From the NCBI GenBank assembly GCA_947498025.1, contig CANMJR010000022.1, positions 1 to 46,381 of the forward strand: a stretch of 46,381 bases of DNA, in the 5' to 3' direction. Below the pieces are notes generated by a model. The model did no database searches. It worked only from the letters and a program-made list of their open reading frames with translations, and was not told the origin of the DNA. The translations under genes and the position numbers were made by a program. Source of the stretch: Helicobacteraceae bacterium. Its GTDB lineage: Bacteria > Campylobacterota > Campylobacteria > Campylobacterales > Sulfurimonadaceae. Shown here one piece after another: positions 36,005 through 44,006 of this stretch. Numbering within the stretch: the stretch's first letter is position 1; every line of letters begins with the position of its first letter.

Positions 36005-37189
36005 ATGGGTAGGTACTCAAAAATAAATGTTGGTGATAGCGCAAAGATAAAACATATTATAACCAGTAAAGATATTGAAAAATTCGTTGAGCTGAGTGGA
36101 GATGACAATAGGTTACATGTAGATAAAGAATTTGCTAGCAAAACATCTTTTAAAAAGCCAGTTGCTCATGGAATGATTGGAGCTTCTTTTATATCTACCA
36201 TAATAGGTACAAAAATTCCTGGAGATGGAGCGCTATGGTATGCTCAAAGTCTTGAGTTTCTACTTCCTGTAAGAATAGGTGATGAATTAACCATTACCGC
36301 TACGGTTTTAAAAAAAATAGATAGACAAAATAGCATAGAACTTCAAACGGATATTTACAATCAACATAAACAAAAAGTCACAACAGGAATAGCTAAAGTT
36401 AAAATAATAGAAGATGAAATTATTGAAGAAGATATTAGCTTACTTAGTGAAAAAATTGTTTTAGTAATTGGTGCAACGGGAGGAATAGGTTCTGAAACTG
36501 CAAAAATTTTAGCAAAAGAAAATTACAACATGATACTTCACTATAACTCTAACAAATCTAAAGCAGAGCAGCTTAAAACAGAATTACAAAACTTAACAGA
36601 TAAAAAAATCATTTTAGTTCAAGCAAATCTTTTAAATGAACAAGAAATATCTGAAATGTTTTTTGAAATTAACCGATATTTTATTTCAATATCTGCTTTT
36701 GTCAATGCTTCTACTCTACATTTTGGAAATATTAAAATTAGTAATTTGGAATGGAGTGATATATCCTCTCAACTTGACATTAATATTAAAGTAAACTTTA
36801 ATTTAGTAAAAAAGATTATTCCCCTTATGGAGATAAATCATTATGGAAAGATTGTTTTTATTACAACGCAAGCAACGGAACAATTTAATAGTGAATGGTT
36901 ACATTACATTACTGGAAAATCGGCTTTAAATGGTTTTGCCAAAGCTTTGGCGGTTGAACTTGCATCTAAAGGTATAAGAGTTAATTTAGTGTCGCCTGGA
37001 ATGACAGATACAGAGCTTATTTCAGATATACCAGAGAAGGTTAAACTTTTAACTTCTGCTAAAACCCCTTTGAAAAGATTGGCAAAGCCACAAGATATAG
37101 CGAATGCAATAAGTTATTTAATATCAAAAAAATCTGACTTTTTAACAGGTGAAACTATCAGAGTGAATGGTGGACAGGTGATGATATGA
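36005..37189 (+). CDS. MaoC-type hydratase fused to an SDR ketoreductase
   Basis: 394 aa in two parts. Residues ~1-137 are a hot-dog MaoC/(R)-specific enoyl hydratase: 'SKDIEKFVELSGDDNRLHVDKEFA', 'KPVAHGMIGASFIST', 'QSLEFLLPVRIGDEL' and 'TGIAKVKI'. Residues ~148-394 are an SDR of FabG type: 'VLVIGATGGIGSETA', 'NASTLHFGNI' in place of NNAG, 'YITGKSALNGFAKAL', 'RVNLVSPGMTDTEL' and 'LTGETIRVNGGQ'. The two activities interconvert 2-enoyl, 3-hydroxy and 3-oxoacyl thioesters. The ACP and FkbH genes following it indicate an acyl group built for glycan decoration. Confidence 0.85.
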   Translation: MGRYSKINVGDSAKIKHIITSKDIEKFVELSGDDNRLHVDKEFASKTSFKKPVAHGMIGASFISTIIGTKIPGDGALWYAQSLEFLLPVRIGDELTITATVLKKIDRQNSIELQTDIYNQHKQKVTTGIAKVKIIEDEIIEEDISLLSEKIVLVIGATGGIGSETAKILAKENYNMILHYNSNKSKAEQLKTELQNLTDKKIILVQANLLNEQEISEMFFEINRYFISISAFVNASTLHFGNIKISNLEWSDISSQLDINIKVNFNLVKKIIPLMEINHYGKIVFITTQATEQFNSEWLHYITGKSALNGFAKALAVELASKGIRVNLVSPGMTDTELISDIPEKVKLLTSAKTPLKRLAKPQDIANAISYLISKKSDFLTGETIRVNGGQVMI

Positions 37190-38886
37190 TAAATATGAAA
37201 TTTTCTGAAATAATAAAGGCAAATCATGAACTTGTCAATCGTATAAAAGGTACTGAATATAAGATTGGGATATTGTCCAATATTATGGTTCATCAATCTA
37301 AAGATATTTGTGAATATTCATTAAGACAAAAATCAATAAACGCAAATGTTGAGCTAGGTGATTATGATAATATCGTTCAAGACAGTATGAAATTTCAAGA
37401 TGTAAATGCTATCTTAGTATTTTGGGAAATTTATAATTTCATTGATGGATTACAATATAAAATTGAAATTTTAAGTGATGAAGAGTTTGAAGACATTATA
37501 GAAAAGATTAAAATCGAAATAAACATAGTATTCACAAATTTAGAACAAACCTCATTACTTTTGATTAATAAATTTTCATCTTTAATTTTTAATCAATATA
37601 ATTTAGTTGAAAATAGAATGGATAGGTTGGTAAAAATATTAAATGAATATTTAGAAAGTAAAATGAAAACAAATATGAAATTGATTGATATAGATAAAGT
37701 AATATCTAAAATTTCTATTAAAAATTCTATTGATTTAAGGTACTACTATTCATCTAAGACTCTTTATAGTATAGATTTTTATAAAGAGTATTTTGAATAT
37801 ATTAAGCCAATATTTTTATCTGTAAATGGCAAAACTAAGAAAGCTTTGATTTTTGATTGTGACAATACTTTGTGGAAAGGTATTCTGGGTGAAGATGGAT
37901 TTGACAATATACGAATGTTTAAAGAAGTTCAATATTTGGCTTTAGAATTAAGTAAGGGAGGAGTTGTAATAGGGCTTTGCAGTAAAAACAATCCTGAAGA
38001 TGTAGATGCTGTTTTGGAAAAACATCAAGATATGATACTTAGAGATAAAGATATTGTTATCAAAAAAGTAAACTGGAATGATAAGGTTTCAAACCTTAAG
38101 GCAATTGCTAAAGAATTAAATATTGGGCTTGACAGTTTAGTATTTGTAGATGATTCAAATTTTGAAGTAAATCTTATTAATGTAGAACTACCCATGGTGA
38201 AGGTTCTGCAAGTACCTGCAAAAGAGTATGAATATAACCTTATGATACGAAATGCTATGAACTACTTTTATAATCCGACTCAAACCGCAGAAGATCTAGA
38301 AAAAGTTAAGATGTATAAAGAACAAGTTCAAAGAGTTAGTGCTGAGCAACAAATAGGCAATATAGAAGATTATTTAAAGTCTTTAGATTTAGTTATCACT
38401 ACATATATTGATGATATAGAACAGATTGGTAGGATTTCGCAAATGACACAAAAAACTAATCAGTTTAATCTCACCACTAAAAGATATACGGAAAAAGATA
38501 TAGAATGTTTTATACATGATAAGAATAAAACAGTTATAGCTATCGGTGTAAATGATAAATATGGGGATAATGGAATTGTTGGATTAGCTATAATAAACTA
38601 TAATGAAAATATGGCTACACTCGATACCTTACTTATGAGTTGCAGAGTTCTGGGCAGGAATATTGAGTATAAGTTTATGGATATTATTGTTGATTTTGTT
38701 AAAAATATGACAATAATAAATTCGGAATATGTTTTAACTTATAAAAATAAACAAGTTGAAAATTTATATGATAGATATGGATTTGACATACTGCAAAAAG
38801 ATGAAAGTTGTACAAAATATCAGTTAGATATTTTAAAGTATAGGTCTACAAATATTAATTATATAAAGGTTGAAAATGCAAAATAG
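37186..38886 (+). CDS. FkbH-like HAD-IIIC family protein
   Basis: 566 aa. The N-terminal ~210 residues lack clear motifs. The HAD core has 'ALIFDCDNTLWKGILGEDG' (D224, D226), 'VIGLCSKNNPEDV' and 'SLVFVDDSNFEVNLI'. The C-terminal region, 'QMTQKTNQFNLTTKRYTEKDI' followed by 'DKYGDNGIVGLAIINY' and 'LLMSCRVLGRNIEY', is the GNAT-like part typical of FkbH. FkbH enzymes load glyceryl units from 1,3-bisphosphoglycerate onto ACP in polyketide pathways, and some homologues occur in glycan loci. It overlaps both neighbours. Confidence 0.88.
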   Translation: MINMKFSEIIKANHELVNRIKGTEYKIGILSNIMVHQSKDICEYSLRQKSINANVELGDYDNIVQDSMKFQDVNAILVFWEIYNFIDGLQYKIEILSDEEFEDIIEKIKIEINIVFTNLEQTSLLLINKFSSLIFNQYNLVENRMDRLVKILNEYLESKMKTNMKLIDIDKVISKISIKNSIDLRYYYSSKTLYSIDFYKEYFEYIKPIFLSVNGKTKKALIFDCDNTLWKGILGEDGFDNIRMFKEVQYLALELSKGGVVIGLCSKNNPEDVDAVLEKHQDMILRDKDIVIKKVNWNDKVSNLKAIAKELNIGLDSLVFVDDSNFEVNLINVELPMVKVLQVPAKEYEYNLMIRNAMNYFYNPTQTAEDLEKVKMYKEQVQRVSAEQQIGNIEDYLKSLDLVITTYIDDIEQIGRISQMTQKTNQFNLTTKRYTEKDIECFIHDKNKTVIAIGVNDKYGDNGIVGLAIINYNENMATLDTLLMSCRVLGRNIEYKFMDIIVDFVKNMTIINSEYVLTYKNKQVENLYDRYGFDILQKDESCTKYQLDILKYRSTNINYIKVENAK

Positions 38887-39103
38887 AATAAAAAAAGTCA
38901 TAGCAGATGTGCTCATGATTGATGTTGAACTGCTTAATGATGAATCGTCACCTGAGACAATAGAAGATTGGGACTCGTTAAAACAAATGAATATAATAAT
39001 TGCACTGGAAGAAGAATTTGATATATTACTTTCTGATGATGAAGTTATAGAGATGCTAAATATGGAATTAATATATACTATTTTGAAAGATAAAATATCT
39101 TAA
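38876..39103 (+). CDS. Acyl carrier protein
   Basis: 75 aa from ATG 38876 (AAAGG 6 bases upstream), not the TTG at 38870. Helical ACP fold with 'IKKVIADVLMIDVELL' and 'ETIEDWDSLKQMNIIIALEEEFDILLSDDEVIEML'; Ser34 in DSL is the phosphopantetheine site. It overlaps fkbH by 11 bases and so is co-translated with it. A dedicated ACP beside FkbH and a MaoC-SDR fusion strongly suggests ACP-bound synthesis of an acyl group for this glycan. Confidence 0.92.
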   Translation: MQNRIKKVIADVLMIDVELLNDESSPETIEDWDSLKQMNIIIALEEEFDILLSDDEVIEMLNMELIYTILKDKIS

Positions 39104-40042
39104 ATGATATATTTAGTAACCGGTGGAGCGGGTTTTATTGGAAGTGCAATAGCTAAAAAACTGATAAATCAAGGTAACGAAGTTTATATTATTGATAACT
39201 TGCAAACTGGATATTCAGCTAATATACCTAAAAATGCAACATTTATTGAAGGTGATTTTAGCAAAGATGAAACTATTTCAAAATTAAACAATACAAAATT
39301 TGATGCTATTTTTCACATTGGAGGACAATCGTCCGGTGAGATAAGCTATGATGACCCTGAATATGATTTAAATACAAACACTTTATCCACTCTCAAACTA
39401 CTTCAATACTGTGTAAAAACAGGATGCAAAAAATTTATCTATGCCAGTACTATGTCTGTATATGGAGAAAAAGAAAATCAAGAGCAGTTTTCAGAACTTG
39501 ATGAAACAAATCCAAAATCTTTTTATGCAGTAGGAAAGCTCGCTAGTGAAAAATACATGGATATATTTTCCAAACAGTTCGGTATTGATTGTATTGCATT
39601 AAGATATTTTAATGTTTACGGTCCCGGACAAAATCTTGAAAATTTAAAGCAAGGTATGGTTAGTATTTATTTAAAGCAATTTTTAGATGATACTTTTGAA
39701 AAAGTAATCGTTAAAGGTGACTTGAATAGGTTTCGTGATTTGGTCTATATAGATGATGTAGTAGATATAACAATAGCATCTTCAAATAATAGTAAGTTTA
39801 ACAACGAAATCATAAATATTGGAACAGCCAAAAAAACAACCGTGGGTGAAATACTTACTCTAATTAGAAAATATACAAATATTAACAAAGAGATAGAGAT
39901 AATTCAAGGCACGCCAGGTGATCAATTTGGAATATATGCGAATCATGAAAAACTATTGTCTTTTTATAATAAAGAATTGACAAGTTTTAATGATGGGTTG
40001 AAAAAGATGATTACATGGATAAAGGAAAACAAGAATGCCTGA
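39104..40042 (+). CDS. NAD-dependent nucleotide-sugar epimerase/dehydratase
   Basis: 312 aa extended SDR: 'YLVTGGAGFIGSAIAKKL', 'VYIIDNLQTGYSANI', 'FHIGGQSSGEIS', 'FIYASTMSVYGE' and catalytic 'YAVGKLASEKY'. 'LRYFNVYGPGQN' and 'RFRDLVYIDDVVD' follow. It is closest in pattern to UDP-glucose/UDP-GlcNAc 4-epimerases. FHIGGQSSGE replaces the usual FHLAA. It starts directly after the ACP stop and overlaps the next gene by 8 bases. Confidence 0.85.
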   Translation: MIYLVTGGAGFIGSAIAKKLINQGNEVYIIDNLQTGYSANIPKNATFIEGDFSKDETISKLNNTKFDAIFHIGGQSSGEISYDDPEYDLNTNTLSTLKLLQYCVKTGCKKFIYASTMSVYGEKENQEQFSELDETNPKSFYAVGKLASEKYMDIFSKQFGIDCIALRYFNVYGPGQNLENLKQGMVSIYLKQFLDDTFEKVIVKGDLNRFRDLVYIDDVVDITIASSNNSKFNNEIINIGTAKKTTVGEILTLIRKYTNINKEIEIIQGTPGDQFGIYANHEKLLSFYNKELTSFNDGLKKMITWIKENKNA

Positions 40043-40931
40043 ATGTAGGATTTGTCATGTTAGTGATAAGCAAAAATTAAGAGCTGATTATGTTTTTGGC
40101 GGTAGGGAAGAACATAACTTTTGGGAATGTGATAATTGTGGTGTAATTTATCTGTTTCCTTATTTGTCGGTTGAAGAAGAAAGACATTTTTATAAAAAAG
40201 AATTTGAAAAATTTATGTCCAGTAGAGTTGGCGACCATCGGGATTGGAGTAATGCTCAAAAACATGTAATGTCTAATCAAGACCAAGTAACAAGAAGATG
40301 GAAGTTTCTGGATGAACATATCACAAAAGATAAAAAATTATTGGAGATAGGATGCTCTTCCGGCTTTATGATGGATGCTTTTAAAGATGCTGGATTGAAA
40401 TGTATTGGAGTTGAACCATCTGGAGAGTTTTTAGAATTTTTGCAAAAAAATGGGCATATTGCCTATGAAAGTTTAGATGATTTGAAAAAGAATGAGGATA
40501 TGAAATTTGACATTATTGCTCACTTTTTTGTTTTTGAGCATATTTCTAATCCTTTCGAATTTCTTAAAGAAACATATAGCATGTTAAATAAAAATGGAGT
40601 GATAATTGCAGAAATACCGTCTTCTACGGATGTATTAACATCTGTTTATAATATACCTGCATTTGAAAAATTTTATTGGTCTATAGCTCATCATTATTAT
40701 TACAATCCTAAGTCTTTAGAATTTATATTAAGCAAATTAGGGTACAGATATGAACTGCTTCCTGAGCAAAGATATGATTTGTCAAATCATATGACATGGA
40801 TGATGGACGGCAAGCCTGGTGGGCAAAATAGATTTGATATATTTTCAAGCGAAACTTTAGAATCATACAAAAATGATTTAATCAATCATTGGAAATGTGA
40901 TACAGTTATATTGAAAATATATAAGGATTAA
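40035..40931 (+). CDS. SAM-dependent methyltransferase with zinc-ribbon
   Basis: 298 aa with CRIC...CDNC (residues 4-36) as a likely zinc knuckle. The core follows: 'LLEIGCSSGFMMDAFKDAGL', 'GVEPSG', 'DIIAHFFVFEHISNPFEFL', 'NKNGVIIAEIPSS', then 'HMTWMMDGKPGGQNRF'. It shares domain layout and the N..W..GKPGG motif with the enzyme at 21893, so the cluster holds two diverged copies. AAGGA upstream supports the start. The substrate is unknown. Confidence 0.8.
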   Translation: MPECRICHVSDKQKLRADYVFGGREEHNFWECDNCGVIYLFPYLSVEEERHFYKKEFEKFMSSRVGDHRDWSNAQKHVMSNQDQVTRRWKFLDEHITKDKKLLEIGCSSGFMMDAFKDAGLKCIGVEPSGEFLEFLQKNGHIAYESLDDLKKNEDMKFDIIAHFFVFEHISNPFEFLKETYSMLNKNGVIIAEIPSSTDVLTSVYNIPAFEKFYWSIAHHYYYNPKSLEFILSKLGYRYELLPEQRYDLSNHMTWMMDGKPGGQNRFDIFSSETLESYKNDLINHWKCDTVILKIYKD

Positions 40932-40935
40932 TTGA

Positions 40936-41856
40936 ATGAACATAGCCGTAACCTCCCCATCTTTTTCAAGCAATAAAGTATTGCAAGATGAGATGTATAA
41001 ATATTTTCCACATGCCAAGTTAAATTTAGAGGGAAAAAGATTTAATCACAATGAATTGATTGAGTATATTAAAGATGCAGATGCGGTTATTGTAGGATTA
41101 GAACCTATAAATGTAGAGGTGCTGAATCAATGCAAAAACCTTAAAATGGTTTCAAAGTATGGGGTCGGTTTAAACAATATTGATTTAGATGCATGTGAAA
41201 AAAGAGATATTGCCATAGGCTGGAGCGGCGGAGTAAATAAACTTTCAGTTGCAGAGATGACTTTGGGATACATGCTTATGCTTTGCAGAAATTTGTTTGT
41301 AACAACAAATGAGCTTAAAAATGGCATTTGGAACAAGTCGGGCGGATTTCAACTGAGCGGCAAAACAGTCGGAGTTATAGGAGTTGGATATATAGGCAAG
41401 GAACTCATAAGAATTCTTGAACCTTTTGGCTGTAAGATTTTGGTCAATGATATAGTGAATCAAGATGATTATTATGCAAAAAACAACTTAACAGAGGTTT
41501 CAAAAGAAGAGATTTTTAAGAGTGCAGATATAGTAACAATACACACACCTTATGACGATACAACTCATAATTTAGTAAATAAAGAGATATTTGAGATGAT
41601 GAAAAAAAGTGCATTTGTTATCAATAGTGCCAGAGGCGGCATCATCAATGAATATGATTTAAAAATAGCACTGCAAGAGAATAAAATAGCCGGTGCGGCA
41701 ATAGATGCATATATAGAAGAACCGCCGACAGATGTAGAGTTGCTAAGCTTGCCAAATCTTATCTGCACTCCGCATATCGGTGGAAATTCAAAAGAGGCTG
41801 TTGAAGCTATGGGTATGAGTGCCATAAAACATTTGCGGGAGTTTTTTAAAGTATGA
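40936..41856 (+). CDS. D-isomer-specific 2-hydroxyacid dehydrogenase
   Basis: 306 aa of the phosphoglycerate-dehydrogenase family: 'ADAVIVGLEPINVEVLNQC', 'MVSKYGVGLNNIDLDAC', 'GKTVGVIGVGYIGKELIRIL' (NAD site), 'VTIHTPYDDTTHNLVNKE', 'VINSARGGIINEYDL' with catalytic Arg, and 'ICTPHIGGNSKEA' with catalytic His. It lacks the serine-sensing ACT domain of SerA. With the epimerase and HAD genes that follow, it probably makes or uses a 2-hydroxy/2-keto acid in this pathway. It overlaps the next gene by 4 bases. Confidence 0.88.
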   Translation: MNIAVTSPSFSSNKVLQDEMYKYFPHAKLNLEGKRFNHNELIEYIKDADAVIVGLEPINVEVLNQCKNLKMVSKYGVGLNNIDLDACEKRDIAIGWSGGVNKLSVAEMTLGYMLMLCRNLFVTTNELKNGIWNKSGGFQLSGKTVGVIGVGYIGKELIRILEPFGCKILVNDIVNQDDYYAKNNLTEVSKEEIFKSADIVTIHTPYDDTTHNLVNKEIFEMMKKSAFVINSARGGIINEYDLKIALQENKIAGAAIDAYIEEPPTDVELLSLPNLICTPHIGGNSKEAVEAMGMSAIKHLREFFKV

Positions 41857-42731
41857 AAAAAGTAATTATTTTTGGTGGCAGTGGATTTTTAGGCTCTTAT
41901 GTGGCGGATGAACTCACCAGACGCGACTATCATGTAACTATTGCGGATATAAATCAATCAAAGTATATTCAAAAGAATCAAAACTTTATAAAAGTAGATA
42001 TTTTGGATATAAAAAATATTCAATCAATCATAAAAGATGCAGATATTGTCTATAACTTTGTAGCAATCGCAAACTTAGATGAAGCCATTCATGACCCTAT
42101 AAATGCTATGAACATTAATGTAATGGGTAACCTAAATATACTAGAAGCCTGCAGAAAAAATGGAAATATAAAAAGATTTGTGTATGCAAGCAGCGCTTAT
42201 GCTTTGAGCAATCAAGGCTCGTTTTACGGTATTAGCAAACAGAGTTCGGAAAAATTAACCGAGGAATATTATAAAAGATATGGACTTAAATATACCGTTA
42301 TAAGATATGGCTCCTTGTACGGTGAGCGGGCAAGTCATAATAATTATATCTATAATTTATTGAGCGAAGCTATAGAAATTGGTGAGCTGAACTATAAAGG
42401 CGATGGAGAGGATTTAAGAGAGTATATTCATGCTGCAGATGCAGCGAAACTTTCTGTAGATATTTTAGAAGATACGCAGTATGAAAATGAGCATATTATT
42501 TTAACCGGTATAGAAAAACTTAAAAGAATCGAACTCCTTACTATGATAAATGAGATAATGCAAAATAAGTTAAGCGTAAATCAGATATCAGATGACAACA
42601 TGGGACACTATAAAATAACTCCCTATACCTTTCACCCTACGACGGCAAAGAAACTTGTAGCCAATCCCTACATTGACCTAGGGCAAGGACTGTTGGAGTG
42701 TATTCAAGCAATATTCAAAGAAAAAGAGTGA
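41853..42731 (+). CDS. NAD-dependent epimerase/dehydratase
   Basis: 292 aa extended SDR: 'VIIFGGSGFLGSYVADEL', 'VTIADINQSKYI', 'VYNFVAIANLDEAI', 'FVYASSAYALS' and catalytic 'YGISKQSSEKL'. 'IRYGSLYGERA' and 'REYIHAADAAKL' follow. GGSGFLG and NFVAIANLDE separate it from the 39104 epimerase. ATG overlaps the preceding stop and the gene ends GTGA into the next, so translation is coupled. The substrate is probably a nucleotide-activated sugar. Confidence 0.85.
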   Translation: MKKVIIFGGSGFLGSYVADELTRRDYHVTIADINQSKYIQKNQNFIKVDILDIKNIQSIIKDADIVYNFVAIANLDEAIHDPINAMNINVMGNLNILEACRKNGNIKRFVYASSAYALSNQGSFYGISKQSSEKLTEEYYKRYGLKYTVIRYGSLYGERASHNNYIYNLLSEAIEIGELNYKGDGEDLREYIHAADAAKLSVDILEDTQYENEHIILTGIEKLKRIELLTMINEIMQNKLSVNQISDDNMGHYKITPYTFHPTTAKKLVANPYIDLGQGLLECIQAIFKEKE

Positions 42732-43396
42732 AAGTGCTTTTCTTGTCCTATATTGTTGACACCGATACCCCTACTTATGGCAATAGAAATAAGTTTGAAC
42801 AAGTTAAAAAAAGCAATATTTCAGAGGGTGATGTTGCCAACGATACTTCTATTGCAACGACTCTGCATGTAGGCACACATATAGATATGCCGTATCACTT
42901 TTACGAGCATGGACAAACTATTGAAGATTATAGTGCCGATTATTGGGTGTTTGAGAGCGTACTCTTTGTTACAATTCAACCTGAGAGTTTAGTTATAAAA
43001 GATGAATTAATCTCTAAACTTGAGAGTATAAAAGAGAACAGCTGTGAAATATTGATTGTTAAAACAGGAATTTGTACCATGCGAGGGAGTGACAAATTTT
43101 GGCAAGAGAATTACGGTTTTCATCCTGACATATATGACATGTTAATTAAAAAGTTTCCAAATATAAGAGTATTCGGGTTTGATTCTATCTCTGTGTCGAG
43201 TTTTACCGAGAGAATGATAGGAAGAGAAGCACATAAAAGATTTTTAAATCCGGACAGACCGATACTGCTTTTGGAAGATATGGATTTAACAAGTGTTGAT
43301 GAGCAGACAAATTTTAGCAAAATAATTATCGCACCGCTGAGAATATCCAAGAGCGATGGTCTGCCATGTACGGTTTTTGGATTTTTAAATGATTAA
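42728..43396 (+). CDS. Cyclase-family (kynurenine formamidase-like) metal hydrolase
   Basis: 222 aa from GTG 42728 in a GTGA overlap; an upstream GTG at 42698 would overlap by 34 bases and is less likely. The family metal motif HxGTHxDxPxH is present in LHVGTHIDMPYHF. 'LIVKTGICTMRG' and 'RVFGFDSISVSSF' also fit. Members hydrolyse amide or lactone bonds, for example N-formylkynurenine. In a glycan cluster it might deacylate or open a lactone, a speculative role. Confidence 0.82.
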   Translation: MKVLFLSYIVDTDTPTYGNRNKFEQVKKSNISEGDVANDTSIATTLHVGTHIDMPYHFYEHGQTIEDYSADYWVFESVLFVTIQPESLVIKDELISKLESIKENSCEILIVKTGICTMRGSDKFWQENYGFHPDIYDMLIKKFPNIRVFGFDSISVSSFTERMIGREAHKRFLNPDRPILLLEDMDLTSVDEQTNFSKIIIAPLRISKSDGLPCTVFGFLND

Positions 43397-44006
43397 AACT
43401 ATTTTATGGGATTTTGACGGTGTCATCTTAGACAGCATGAAAATAAAAGGGGATGGATTTAAAGAGCTTTTTAAAGAGTATGATGAAAAGCATGTTCAAT
43501 TAATAGAAAAATATCACTATGAAAACGGCGGTGTTTCGAGGTTTGAGAAGATAAAATATTTTTTTAATTCTGTTTTAGGGCAGGAGATTTCTAAAAAAAT
43601 AATTGAGGAACTTGCATTTAAATTCGCGACTATTATCGAACAAAAGCTTTACGATAAAAGCAATCTCATCGAGGAAACAGTAAACTTTATAAAAAAGAAC
43701 TATAAAAAGTATAATTTTCACATAGTTTCAGGTGCAGAACATAATGAGCTCAATGAATTATGTAAATATTTTGAGTTGAGTAAATATTTTAAGTCTATTG
43801 ATGGAAGCCCGACAAAAAAAGATATTTTAGTGAAAAATGTTTTAAAAAAATATGAGTATAAAAAAGAAGAAACTGCCCTGATAGGGGACGCAATGACTGA
43901 CTATAATGCCTCTGCAGCAAATGAAATAAAGTTTTATGGATTTAACAATAGTGACTTAAAAAAGTTTGGAAACTACATAGATAGATTCGAGGATTTGAAA
44001 TTATGA
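43389..44006 (+). CDS. HAD-superfamily phosphatase
   Basis: 205 aa with 'TILWDFDGVILDSMKIKGDGF' (nucleophile D10 and D12 of DFDGV), 'FHIVSGAEHNELNEL' (motif II Ser), Lys in 'DGSPTKKDIL' and 'TALIGDAMTDYNASAAN' (motif III). The helical cap follows motif I. It likely removes phosphate from a sugar-phosphate intermediate. It overlaps the cyclase gene by 8 bases and the next gene by 4. Confidence 0.85.
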   Translation: MIKTILWDFDGVILDSMKIKGDGFKELFKEYDEKHVQLIEKYHYENGGVSRFEKIKYFFNSVLGQEISKKIIEELAFKFATIIEQKLYDKSNLIEETVNFIKKNYKKYNFHIVSGAEHNELNELCKYFELSKYFKSIDGSPTKKDILVKNVLKKYEYKKEETALIGDAMTDYNASAANEIKFYGFNNSDLKKFGNYIDRFEDLKL

